Shown here: one piece after another, positions 14,159 to 22,676 of the stretch
How positions within the stretch are numbered: the stretch's first letter is position 1
Layout: the number at the start of each line of letters is the position of its first letter
Source: Chitinophaga terrae (ex Kim and Jung 2007)
GTDB lineage: Bacteria > Bacteroidota > Bacteroidia > Chitinophagales > Chitinophagaceae
Direction of reading: 5' to 3'
Length of the DNA stretch: 58,048 nt
Assembly (NCBI RefSeq): GCF_900107795.1
Contig: NZ_FNRL01000001.1
Span: 1 to 58,048, forward strand
Program-made: the position numbers and the translations under genes
The notes under the pieces: generated by a model
Seen by the model: only the letters and a program-made list of their open reading frames with translations
Database searches by the model: none
What the model was told of the DNA's origin: nothing

Positions 14159-16279
14159 ATGTTCTTACTTAACATACATAACATTACACTACCGATATCC
14201 GACCCGGTGCTGAAGTTCCTGCTCGAGCTTGTGATCATCCTGGGTGCGCCATTGTTGCTTAACAGGATCAAAGTGCCTCATTTGATTGGGCTGATCATTG
14301 CCGGCGCCATTGTGGGGCCTAATGGTTTTAATCTCTTAGCCCGCGACAGCAGCGTTGTGGTAACCGGTACCACCGGCTTGCTTTATATCATGTTCCTGGC
14401 AGGACTGGAAATTGATATGGGAGACTTTAAGAAGAATAAATGGAAAAGCCTGACGTTTTCGGTTTACACCTTCGCTGTTCCATTTCTTCTCGGGTACATA
14501 GGAGGATATTACGTCCTGCATTTTTCTGTGCTTACCTCTATTCTGTTTGCCAGTCTTTTTTCTTCCCATACCCTTATCACCTACCCGCTGATCAGCAAAA
14601 TGGGGATAACCAAGAACCGGGCGGTGAACATACTCGTTGGCGGCACCATGGTTACAGATGTACTATCGCTGCTGGTTTTGGCGGCGGTGGTAGGCCTTAC
14701 CCAGGGCAACGCCACACAGGGTTTCTGGATACAGCTCGGCATATCGGTGATCGTTTTCGGACTTATTGTGCTACTGATTTTCCCGATTATAGGCAAATGG
14801 TTTTTTAAGAATGTTGAAGACAAAATTTCGCAATACATCTTCGTATTGGTGATCATTTACCTGGCAGCCCTGATAGCGCAGATAGCGGGAATAGAAGATA
14901 TCATTGGCGCCTTCTTCGCCGGGCTGGCCTTAAACAAGCTGATTCCAAGATCCTCTTCCCTGATGAACCGGGTTGAATTTGTAGGTAATGCCATCTTCAT
15001 TCCTTTCTTCCTGATAAGCGTGGGCATGCTGATAGATTTCAAAGTCTTTTTTAAAAGCTGGGAAACCATCAGCGTTGCCGCCATTATGTTAATTGCATCA
15101 ATAGGCGGAAAATACCTGGCGGCATTGCTGACCCAGAAAACCTTCCGGCTAACCAACGATGAGGGTACGCTTATTTTCGGTATGAGCGCCGCCTCGGCCG
15201 CCGCTACCCTGGCTTCCGTAATGGTAGGTTACAATATTATTATCTCTGAAAATGCCGCCGGGGAGCCGGTGAGGTTATTGAACGAACATGTGCTCAACGG
15301 AAGCATCCTGCTGATCCTGATCTCCTGTACCGTTTCCTCGTTCGTGTCGATGTCGGCTGCGCAGGGCATTTCGGCAGCTACCAATGAAGACACCGTAGCA
15401 GAAGGCAGCGATGAAGAAAGAATACTGCTGGCCATCAAATACCAAAGCATGGTAGATGTTATGGTTAACTTAAGCCTGCTGCTGAAAGCAAAAACCAATA
15501 CAGAAAACCTGTTTGCATTGAATGTAGTGAATGAAGAGAAGAATGAATCGTCTGTCAGGAATGCAGAAAAGGTATTGAAAGAAGCCGAAGACGCGGCAGC
15601 AGCGGCCGATGTGAAACTGCAGTCGATCATGCGGTACGACTACGATGTTATTTCGGGCATCAACAATGTGATAAAGGAAAAGAAGATCACCGACCTGGTT
15701 ATCGGTCTTGAACATGAAAGACAGATCACGCCGGCGTTTGTATTCAACCTGCAGAACGGGTACCTGCAAAACGATAATATCAATGTGCTGGTTTATCATG
15801 CTGCCCAACCCATTGCAACGGTCAACAGCTATACAGTGCTGATACCAGAGCTGGCCCACCAGGAACCCGGCTTCTTCCATATACTGCTGCGTATCTGGAA
15901 CATTGCCCGCAACTCGGGGGCTACAATGAACTTCTATGCCAGCACCCCCATCCTGGATATACTAAATGCCATCAATAAAAAATCCTCTATCGAAGCTACT
16001 TTCAACCCGATTAAAAACTGGGCTAAAGCAGAGGAAATAGCCGGGTCGCTGAAAGAGAACGAAGCCTTGTTCATCATTATGGCTAAGAACGGGATGATCT
16101 CCTACACCCCGCGAATGAAAGCAATCCCCGATTTCTTAAACAAGAAGTTACAGGACAGGAATTTCATGCTTCTTTTCCCATTTTCCGAATCTGATACTAA
16201 TGATTATGAGAAGAGGGCAATTAATAACAACAGGGATTTTATTGAGATAGGGAAGATAATCAGGAAGGTGTTTAAATGA
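14159..16279 (+). CDS. Cation:proton antiporter (CPA2/Kef-like) with a C-terminal USP-like region
   Basis: 706 residues. The first ~390 form a monovalent cation:proton antiporter-2 domain of about 12 spans, with PHLIGLIIAGAIVGPNGFNL near the start, GLLYIMFLAGLEIDM, and IAGIEDIIGAFFAGLALNKL. The remaining ~300 residues are soluble and resemble two universal-stress-like halves (ERILLAIKYQSMVDVMVNLS; LEHERQITPAFVFNLQNGYL). There is no TrkA-N Rossmann motif. It probably exchanges Na+ or K+ for H+ across the inner membrane; the ion cannot be read. It follows a lipoprotein gene by 6 nt and converges on an AraC gene. Confidence 0.9.
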   Translation: MFLLNIHNITLPISDPVLKFLLELVIILGAPLLLNRIKVPHLIGLIIAGAIVGPNGFNLLARDSSVVVTGTTGLLYIMFLAGLEIDMGDFKKNKWKSLTFSVYTFAVPFLLGYIGGYYVLHFSVLTSILFASLFSSHTLITYPLISKMGITKNRAVNILVGGTMVTDVLSLLVLAAVVGLTQGNATQGFWIQLGISVIVFGLIVLLIFPIIGKWFFKNVEDKISQYIFVLVIIYLAALIAQIAGIEDIIGAFFAGLALNKLIPRSSSLMNRVEFVGNAIFIPFFLISVGMLIDFKVFFKSWETISVAAIMLIASIGGKYLAALLTQKTFRLTNDEGTLIFGMSAASAAATLASVMVGYNIIISENAAGEPVRLLNEHVLNGSILLILISCTVSSFVSMSAAQGISAATNEDTVAEGSDEERILLAIKYQSMVDVMVNLSLLLKAKTNTENLFALNVVNEEKNESSVRNAEKVLKEAEDAAAAADVKLQSIMRYDYDVISGINNVIKEKKITDLVIGLEHERQITPAFVFNLQNGYLQNDNINVLVYHAAQPIATVNSYTVLIPELAHQEPGFFHILLRIWNIARNSGATMNFYASTPILDILNAINKKSSIEATFNPIKNWAKAEEIAGSLKENEALFIIMAKNGMISYTPRMKAIPDFLNKKLQDRNFMLLFPFSESDTNDYEKRAINNNRDFIEIGKIIRKVFK

Positions 16280-16285
16280 TGAGGC

Positions 16286-17233
16286 CTACCCCATCGCATA
16301 CTTCTTCGGATTTACCCCCACATGCTCTTTAAACACCTTCGCAAAGTGGCTCAGGTTACTAAACCCTAGCTGGTAACCTACATCAGAAACAGAAAGATGC
16401 TCCTCTTTCAGTAAACGCGCCGCCTCTTTCATCCTGAACTCCTGGTAATAGCTGAAGATACTGTTACCGAAGATCTGCCTGAACAGCCGTTTCAACTTGG
16501 TAGGACTCATATTAGCAGCAAGAGCCAGTTCATCGATCACCGGCGGAACGTCTATACGCGCCAGCATCCGTTCCCGTATTTTGTAAATTGCCTGGATATC
16601 CTTACTGTTTAAAGCATACAGATGTTCTTCATCCCGTTTTTCCAACTCCATTAACAAACGGCAAACCAGTTCCTCCGCTTTTATTCTCAGGAAAAACAAT
16701 TCAAAAACTTCATCCACCTGTTCTGTCATCATTTCATCTACTACCTTCTGTAATACAGGATGGATCAACTGTTCGAACAACAAAGGCTGGGTATTCTGCA
16801 ACAGGCTTTGCAGGGCCGGCGACTTATTCGAAGATTCGAAAATACTGTTCAGGTAACCTGCATCCACTTCTATATTTATCGATGAAGTACTGGACTGAAT
16901 GGGGATAACAGCATCTGTATCCAATGTGCTGGTAGCTATCAGCACCGATGGAAAAGCAGGCGGGCGATCTTCCTCCATTTGGAAAATATGCTGAAACTTG
17001 AAGAGGATCATTTTTCCTACCATATGCACTTCGGGATTATGCAGTATCACCTCTTCTTTAAGCTCGTAGTTCAGGATCAGCATGCGTATATGCTCATTAA
17101 ACACGTAGCCCCTGCAATATCCCTGGCCGTATGGTTCGGGAATCTTCATCCGCCCGTTCCTCAGCTTTGTACCCAGCAACCGGGCAAATGCCTGTAAGAC
17201 CGCAGGTTCGGTTGGCTGTTTTCCTTTCTTCAT
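16286..17233 (-). CDS. AraC family transcriptional regulator
   Basis: 315 residues. The N-terminal 200 residues form a sensing domain (GRMKIPEPYGQGYCRGYVFN; ELKEEVILHNPEVHMVGKMI) of the type seen in PchR-like AraC proteins. The C-terminal AraC domain (about 215-313) has ELALAANMSPTKLKRLFRQI and SVSDVGYQLGFSNLSHFAKV. It is transcribed away from the TetX-like/MFS operon with 90 bp between the ATGs, a common arrangement for a local regulator. Its stop is 6 nt from the antiporter stop and no terminator is visible there. Confidence 0.9.
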   Translation of the reverse strand: MKKGKQPTEPAVLQAFARLLGTKLRNGRMKIPEPYGQGYCRGYVFNEHIRMLILNYELKEEVILHNPEVHMVGKMILFKFQHIFQMEEDRPPAFPSVLIATSTLDTDAVIPIQSSTSSINIEVDAGYLNSIFESSNKSPALQSLLQNTQPLLFEQLIHPVLQKVVDEMMTEQVDEVFELFFLRIKAEELVCRLLMELEKRDEEHLYALNSKDIQAIYKIRERMLARIDVPPVIDELALAANMSPTKLKRLFRQIFGNSIFSYYQEFRMKEAARLLKEEHLSVSDVGYQLGFSNLSHFAKVFKEHVGVNPKKYAMG

Positions 17234-17294
17234 AAAAAGTCTTTTACAGCTATTTTTTGGTCAAATGTAGGTATTTAAGCGCTAAAGTACCAGG

Positions 17295-17302
17295 TAACTT
17301 TG
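17295..17302 (+). promoter_or_regulatory. Promoter -7 box for the TetX-like/MFS operon
   Basis: TAACTTTG is an exact TAnnTTTG match, 21 nt before the ATG at 17324. No -33 TTTG is seen at the right distance, which would fit activation by the divergent AraC protein. Confidence 0.6.
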
Positions 17303-17323
17303 CATTGAATTAAACATCCGATC

Positions 17324-18478
17324 ATGTTATTAGCAAACAAACAGGTAGCGATCGTAGGCGGAGGCCCGGGAGGCCTTACCCTGGCCAGGCTTCTGCAACT
17401 CAAAGGCGTTAACGTGAAAGTTTACGAAAGGGATACAGATAAAGATGCCCGCCTGGTAGGTTCGCCGCTCGACATGCACGAAGGCTCGGGAATGGCCGCA
17501 TTGATCAAAGCCGGGTTGCTGGACGAGTTCAAAAAGAACTTCCGCCCCGGCGCTGACAAAAAGATCATCGTAAACGAGCAGGCGGTAATACAGTTCAGCG
17601 ATCATGACACCAAACCGGTTGAAGACTTCGGGAATGCGGCATTTCACCCCGAAATAGACAAGGGGCCGTTGAGGAATATATTGCTTGACTCCCTCCAACC
17701 TGGTACCGTATTATGGAACCGGCACTTTATTTCACTGGAGGCGGCAGGTGAAGGCTGGCAATTACGTTTTAAGAATGCAGATCCTGCGTATGCCGATATT
17801 GTGATTGCGGCCGATGGAGCTAATTCCAGGATCCGCCCCTACCTTACAGACGCCAGGCCGTTTTACACCGGTATCACGATGTTGGAAGGCAATGTACATA
17901 ACGCAGAAAAATCCGTTCCCACAATTTACACCTTATTGAATGGCGGAAAGCTAATGGCCTTTGGGAATGAAAAGAACCTCTTAATGGGCCTGAAAGCAAA
18001 TGGCGATCTTACCTTTTATGCCACATTTAAACCAGCGGCAAATTGGGCTGCCAGCAGCGGTTTGGAGTATTCTGACAATAAGCAGATGCTTGCCTGGTTC
18101 AGGGAAACATACACCGGCTGGAGCAGCGCCTGGTATCAATTGTTCGAAAAGGCATCAACCCCGTTCATTCCCCGCCCTATTACCTGCATGCCTTTAGATC
18201 AAAGCTGGATACCCCTGCCTAACCTTACCATGATCGGCGATGCCGCACATGTAATGCCGCCGTTTGCAGGCGAGGGCGCCAACATGGCCATGCTCGATGC
18301 GCTTGAACTGTCTGAATATCTAACCACCGGCAAGTATTCCGCTATCCACGAGGCTATTACAGCCTTTGAAAACAGTATGCTTAAAAGAGCGGCAGTTGCT
18401 GCACGTCAGTCGCTCGATAACGGTGAACGCATGCACTCCGCGAATGCGCTGGAGCAGATGTTAAAAATTTTCAGTTAA
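17324..18478 (+). CDS. TetX-like FAD-dependent monooxygenase
   Basis: 384-residue class A flavoprotein monooxygenase closely patterned on TetX: N-terminal NKQVAIVGGGPGGLTLARLL (FAD Rossmann), RLVGSPLDMHEGSG, a DG-type motif IVIAADGANSRIRPYL and TMIGDAAHVMPPFAGEGANM. The length matches TetX. However, residues I recall as contacting tetracycline (Gln192, Arg213, His234) appear as Glu, Lys and Thr when aligned by eye, so the substrate may differ. It leads an operon with an MFS exporter 13 nt downstream and is divergent from an AraC gene. Confidence 0.88.
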   Translation: MLLANKQVAIVGGGPGGLTLARLLQLKGVNVKVYERDTDKDARLVGSPLDMHEGSGMAALIKAGLLDEFKKNFRPGADKKIIVNEQAVIQFSDHDTKPVEDFGNAAFHPEIDKGPLRNILLDSLQPGTVLWNRHFISLEAAGEGWQLRFKNADPAYADIVIAADGANSRIRPYLTDARPFYTGITMLEGNVHNAEKSVPTIYTLLNGGKLMAFGNEKNLLMGLKANGDLTFYATFKPAANWAASSGLEYSDNKQMLAWFRETYTGWSSAWYQLFEKASTPFIPRPITCMPLDQSWIPLPNLTMIGDAAHVMPPFAGEGANMAMLDALELSEYLTTGKYSAIHEAITAFENSMLKRAAVAARQSLDNGERMHSANALEQMLKIFS

Positions 18479-18491
18479 TCCCTTTATTAAA

Positions 18492-19706
18492 ATGAGATCG
18501 AAAAACAATTTATGGATCATTATCGCTATCCTCGCCCTGAACTCCATTGGTCTGTCGATAGTCCTCCCCCTGCTGCCTTTCCTGGTAGCTAAATATTTGC
18601 CCCCTCACCAAGTGGTAGTAGGGATGAGTTTACTGATGTCTGTATTCGCTGCCTGTACCTTCTTTGCCGCGCCTATCCTGGGCGGGTTAAGCGACAGGTA
18701 TGGCAGGAAGATCATTCTTATAATCAGCCTGCTGGGATCTGTTGCCGGGTATGTGATATTCGGCATAGGCGGCGCCTTATGGATCCTTTTCCTTGGGCGG
18801 ATCATAGATGGGCTCACGGCCGGTAACATAAGTACTTTATTTGCCATCGTATCAGATAGTACCGAGCCGGAAGAGAGAACTAAATGGTTCGGGTATATTG
18901 GTTCGGTAATGGGTTTGGGGAAGATAGGCGGACCAGCAATAGGCGGATTGCTGGGAAGCATTGCGCTTTCTTTGCCGTTTTTTGTAACCGCCGGCCTGAT
19001 TTTTATTTCCGGTTTGCTAGCCTATTTCCGCTTACCTGAAACACGGCCGGCAGACAAAAGAACGCCACGCCTTACGGGCGCTGGTTTCAATATCTTCACC
19101 CATTTCAAAGAGGTATTCGGGCTTCGGGGGCTTGCCATGTTATTCGTGTCAGGTACGCTCTTCTATGCAGGCCAGGGTATCTTCCAGTTTAATTTCACCC
19201 TCTTCCTTAAAGACGTATATAAATGGGGACCTGCCATTATCGGCAGCCTGTTAACGATCGTTGGAGTTTGTGATATTGCCACACGCGCCTTGTTATTGCC
19301 CTGGCTATTGAAAAATTTCAGCGAACAGCGTATAGGCATTACCGGGCTCGTTGGACTGGCAGCAGGACTGGCATTGATCTGCACCTGCGCTTTTGTTCAT
19401 TCAGTATTGTTAATTTCCCTGGCCATTATATTTATCATTGCAGGAGTAGGATTGTTTGAAAGCATTTATAACGGAAGACTTTCCCGGTCGGTTGATGAAA
19501 GCCAACAGGGAAAATTGCAGGGAGTGAACCAAAGCCTGCAATCGGCCAACAATATGCTTGTTCCTTTAGGCGCTGCCGCCATCTATTTTCATAGTCCCGC
19601 TATGTTGTATGCTGTGGCCACCTTTATTGCCCTGTTTGCGATGTTTACCTATTCGAAGTACTTGCCCGTTAAAAAAGCAGTTATGGAAAGCGGGACATTG
19701 GTCTGA
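18492..19706 (+). CDS. MFS drug-efflux transporter (TetA-like, DHA1 family)
   Basis: 404 residues with 12 predicted spans. It carries the MFS motif A, GGLSDRYGRKIIL, in loop 2-3 at about 65-77, a motif-C-like stretch GSVMGLGKIGGPAIGGLLG in helix 5 and a DIATRA segment in the second half. The N-terminal LNSIGLSIVLPLLPFL resembles TetA-type pumps. It most likely expels a drug-like molecule with proton exchange at the inner membrane. Its coupling to the TetX-like gene (13 nt) suggests that oxidation and export of one compound class go together. Confidence 0.88.
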   Translation: MRSKNNLWIIIAILALNSIGLSIVLPLLPFLVAKYLPPHQVVVGMSLLMSVFAACTFFAAPILGGLSDRYGRKIILIISLLGSVAGYVIFGIGGALWILFLGRIIDGLTAGNISTLFAIVSDSTEPEERTKWFGYIGSVMGLGKIGGPAIGGLLGSIALSLPFFVTAGLIFISGLLAYFRLPETRPADKRTPRLTGAGFNIFTHFKEVFGLRGLAMLFVSGTLFYAGQGIFQFNFTLFLKDVYKWGPAIIGSLLTIVGVCDIATRALLLPWLLKNFSEQRIGITGLVGLAAGLALICTCAFVHSVLLISLAIIFIIAGVGLFESIYNGRLSRSVDESQQGKLQGVNQSLQSANNMLVPLGAAAIYFHSPAMLYAVATFIALFAMFTYSKYLPVKKAVMESGTLV

Positions 19707-19710
19707 AAAA

Positions 19711-19745
19711 ACAGGTAATCTATCCTGTGTTCCTTTATTCTTTTT
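19711..19745 (+). terminator. Weak terminator after the MFS gene
   Basis: A short stem ACAGG-TAATCTAT-CCTGT is followed by GTTCCTTTATTCTTTTTC, 5 nt after the stop. The stem is only 5 bp. Confidence 0.4.
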
Positions 19746-19810
19746 CTCCAACTTAAATTCCATAGCTTTACAGTACAGGTAACGAATATGTAATATTTAG
19801 CAATACAGAT

Positions 19811-21217
19811 GTGAAGACGTATAAATTCGAGGTGTTCACCTCCGACATAGAAAAAAATATCCTGGAAGGGATCTTCAAACCCGGCCATAAGCTGCCCTCG
19901 GTCCGTGAACTGAAAGAACAGTACCGGACCAGCATCAGTACTATACAAAACGGCTATGAATATCTCATTATCCGTGGACTGGTAGAAAGCATACCTAAAT
20001 CGGGATATTATGTCAGCAACCGGCCGGAAGGTTCTAAACAGCAGGCAAAAGCCAGGCATAAACCAGTTGTGAGAGATGCTGTTTTCAAGCAACACCTGGG
20101 ACTTACGACCTCGCTGAGAGCAGGCCGCAAGTTATCAGAATTTAACGTAGCAGCCCCGGGCGACCTCTTTATGCCCCAAAAGTTGTTATTGCGTACTATG
20201 CAGCAGGTGATCCGGGAAAAAGGCGCAGCATTGCTTCGCTATTACCCTTCCAACGGATCGGCAGAACTGCGGAACATTATCGCCAAACGGGCTACCGCTT
20301 ACCAAACTATCATGAACCCCGACGAACTACTTGTTACGGATGGCGCGTTACAGGCCCTATATATAGCCCTGGCGGCGGTTTGCCAGCCGGGAGATGTGAT
20401 CGCAGTTGAAAGTCCCTGCGTGTTTTCCGCATTGGAAGTGATACGGATGCTGAACCTTAAAGTGATTGAAGTACCGGTAGACCCGCGTACGGGGTTCGAT
20501 GTTGATTTCCTGAAAAAGGCTTGCCATAACACCGCCATTAAAGCCGTAGTAATAACGCCCAACTTCCATAACCCAACAGGCAGTTTGCTGGGCAACGAAC
20601 AAAAACTGGCGATATTATCTATTGCACATCAGTATAATGTTGCCATTATCGAGAATGATATTTACGGCGATCTGAATTTCCAGGGTCCCCGCCCTTCTAC
20701 CATAAAAGGGAGCGACGACAGTGGCCTGGTACTCACCTACTCCTCCTATTCCAAAACCCTGGCGCCGGGAATAAGGCTTGGATGGTTATCGGCCGGCCGG
20801 TTTATGGAACGCGCAGAGCAGATCAGGTTCGCATTGGGCAGCAGTGTTTCTCCCCTGTACCAGGAAACTATCAGCCGCCTGTTAAGCAGCAGCAGTTACG
20901 ACAGGCATGTGCGTGCATTCAGGATGCAACTGGCGAAGAATGCCTACTTCGCCATCAACCTGCTGGCCGACAATTTCCCTAAAGGTACTGTTATAGCAAC
21001 ACCTGCGGGCGGCTACAATCTATGGGTGAAAATGCCTGAACAGACAGACATGGCAAATTTCTACCACCAATGCGAAAAGATCGGCGTACGCTTTACTCCC
21101 GGCTACACGTTTTCGTTTGCCGGCAGGTTCGACAAGTATTTCAGGGTAGTATTTGCAGATAAATTTTCTCCTAAAAGAATTGAGGCCATTAAACTGGCGG
21201 GAAAGCAGTTTTCTTAA
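19811..21217 (+). CDS. MocR-type regulator (GntR HTH fused to an aminotransferase-like domain)
   Basis: 468 residues starting at GTG. Residues about 5-75 form a GntR winged helix (PGHKLPSVRELKEQYRTSIS then GLVESIPKSGYYV). The rest is a fold-type I PLP domain (about 115-465) with VESPCVFSALEVIRML, NFHNPTGSLL, the DIYGDLNF strand and the PLP lysine in SYSKTLAPGIRLGW. MocR proteins use PLP or an amino compound as signal. The MFS gene 87 nt downstream on the same strand is the likely target or partner. Confidence 0.9.
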   Translation: MKTYKFEVFTSDIEKNILEGIFKPGHKLPSVRELKEQYRTSISTIQNGYEYLIIRGLVESIPKSGYYVSNRPEGSKQQAKARHKPVVRDAVFKQHLGLTTSLRAGRKLSEFNVAAPGDLFMPQKLLLRTMQQVIREKGAALLRYYPSNGSAELRNIIAKRATAYQTIMNPDELLVTDGALQALYIALAAVCQPGDVIAVESPCVFSALEVIRMLNLKVIEVPVDPRTGFDVDFLKKACHNTAIKAVVITPNFHNPTGSLLGNEQKLAILSIAHQYNVAIIENDIYGDLNFQGPRPSTIKGSDDSGLVLTYSSYSKTLAPGIRLGWLSAGRFMERAEQIRFALGSSVSPLYQETISRLLSSSSYDRHVRAFRMQLAKNAYFAINLLADNFPKGTVIATPAGGYNLWVKMPEQTDMANFYHQCEKIGVRFTPGYTFSFAGRFDKYFRVVFADKFSPKRIEAIKLAGKQFS

Positions 21218-21304
21218 CTGGTCTGTACTGGTTGTTTTTTCAGGATGTGTACAGGATGCGCCTCCGTGATCCAATCTAATTTTGCTTTACAATTATGAAA
21301 GGCA

Positions 21305-22531
21305 ATGAACATCAGTACAAAAGTTACATCACAAACGGGCGCAATTTCAAAAGACCAGCTTATACCCGGCGCCAGGGCTACAAAGAGCGAAGTGGTCCTC
21401 GTATCGCTGGCTACATTTATCATCTTTTTCCAGGCGTTTATGGTAGCGCCGCTGTTGCCGGAACTATCAGGTTTCTTTGGCAGCACCGTTCAGCAGATCA
21501 GCTTCATAGAACCTGTGTACTTGTTAGGATACGGCGTATTCACCCTGGTGTACGCCCCGCTGAGCGATCGTTACGGGCGGTATAAGATCATCGTATTTTC
21601 CTTCAGTCTTTTCCTCTTCTTCACCTTTTGCACAGCCTGGGTAGAAAATACCACGCAGATGATCTGCATACGGCTACTCACAGGAGTTTGTGCCGCAGGT
21701 ATTGCCCCTACCACCATCAGTTGGATCAGCGACCGGTTTCCTTACGGCGAACGCGGGTATGCGCTGGGTATTTTCTTTGGATGGATGGCCGGCGGCATGG
21801 CGTTTGGCTCCAGCGTGGGCGCACTGCTGGCCGGCATCATCGGCTGGCGCACCTTATTCTGGCTCGTAACCTTTGCTGGCATGATCATATTGCTTTTGAA
21901 CATCCATCACCGGCAACGGCTTTTCCCTGACCTGCGGGGTTCCGCAGCCGGCCGATCCCTGTTCAGGGTTTTCAAAGAAATACTATCACTGCCCCGAGCC
22001 AAAGGCACGTATTTTTTTGTGTTCGAAAATGGGCTATTTCATAGCGGTGTTTTTGCCTGGCTGGGCGTTTACTTTCATCAATACTACCAGTTGAATGAAC
22101 AGGGCATTGGCCTGGCCCTCCTGGGATATGGCATACCCGGCCTGGTTCTTGGTCCGGCGCTTGGCCGCATGGCCGATAAAATGGGCAGAAAAAAGATCAT
22201 TCCGCTGGGCATAGTCCTGGGCGGCGTCACGGTAATTGCACTGAGTTTCGTGCCCCCGTTATACGCAGCATGTATCCTTGTGACTATATTGTCGCTGAGT
22301 TTCGATCTCACACATCCTTCACTGGCAACTATCGTAACTTCTTTCAGCAAGCAAAACGCCGGCGGTTCAACGGGGCTGTTTGCCTTCTTCCTCTTTATGG
22401 GATATGGCTTTGGCAGCCTGTTATTCAGCCTGCTGGTGTCGAGCGGGTTGATTGAAACATTACGGGTGTTTGGCGGAATGGCAATCGTAGCATCGGTTGT
22501 GGCAGGAAGATTTTTCCGCAGGGGACATTGA
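21305..22531 (+). CDS. MFS transporter (DHA1-like)
   Basis: 408 residues with a soluble N terminus of about 25 residues and 12 spans. Motif A is APLSDRYGRYKIIVF at about 80-94; the second half repeats it as GRMADKMGRKKIIPLG at about 280. CIRLLTGVCAAGIAPTTISW and GYGIPGLVLGPALG are typical transporter helices. The substrate is unknown; pairing with a MocR regulator suggests a drug, an amino acid or a related amine. It converges on the MutS-like operon across a bidirectional hairpin. Confidence 0.87.
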   Translation: MNISTKVTSQTGAISKDQLIPGARATKSEVVLVSLATFIIFFQAFMVAPLLPELSGFFGSTVQQISFIEPVYLLGYGVFTLVYAPLSDRYGRYKIIVFSFSLFLFFTFCTAWVENTTQMICIRLLTGVCAAGIAPTTISWISDRFPYGERGYALGIFFGWMAGGMAFGSSVGALLAGIIGWRTLFWLVTFAGMIILLLNIHHRQRLFPDLRGSAAGRSLFRVFKEILSLPRAKGTYFFVFENGLFHSGVFAWLGVYFHQYYQLNEQGIGLALLGYGIPGLVLGPALGRMADKMGRKKIIPLGIVLGGVTVIALSFVPPLYAACILVTILSLSFDLTHPSLATIVTSFSKQNAGGSTGLFAFFLFMGYGFGSLLFSLLVSSGLIETLRVFGGMAIVASVVAGRFFRRGH

Positions 22532-22547
22532 GCAATGCCTGCTCTCT

Positions 22548-22589
22548 AAAAAAGGCCGGCCGGAAGAACTGGTATCTTCACGACCGGCC
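22548..22589 (-). terminator. Terminator of the SusC-to-MutS operon (minus strand)
   Basis: On the minus strand GGCCGG (22589-22584) pairs with CCGGCC (22559-22554) and is followed by TTTTTT. It ends the long leftward operon and may also act on the MFS gene from the other side. Confidence 0.7.
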
Positions 22590-22676
22590 AATGTAAGGCT
22601 TCATTCAGTTAAGCCCCAATAGCGGAAAGAAAGGACATAAAGTCAAAATAAATTACCAGCAGCAGAAGGATCACGG

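Noticed and set aside
17324..19706. Mobile tetracycline resistance island
   Set aside because: No transposase, integrase, terminal repeats or sharp change in style; key ligand residues differ from TetX.
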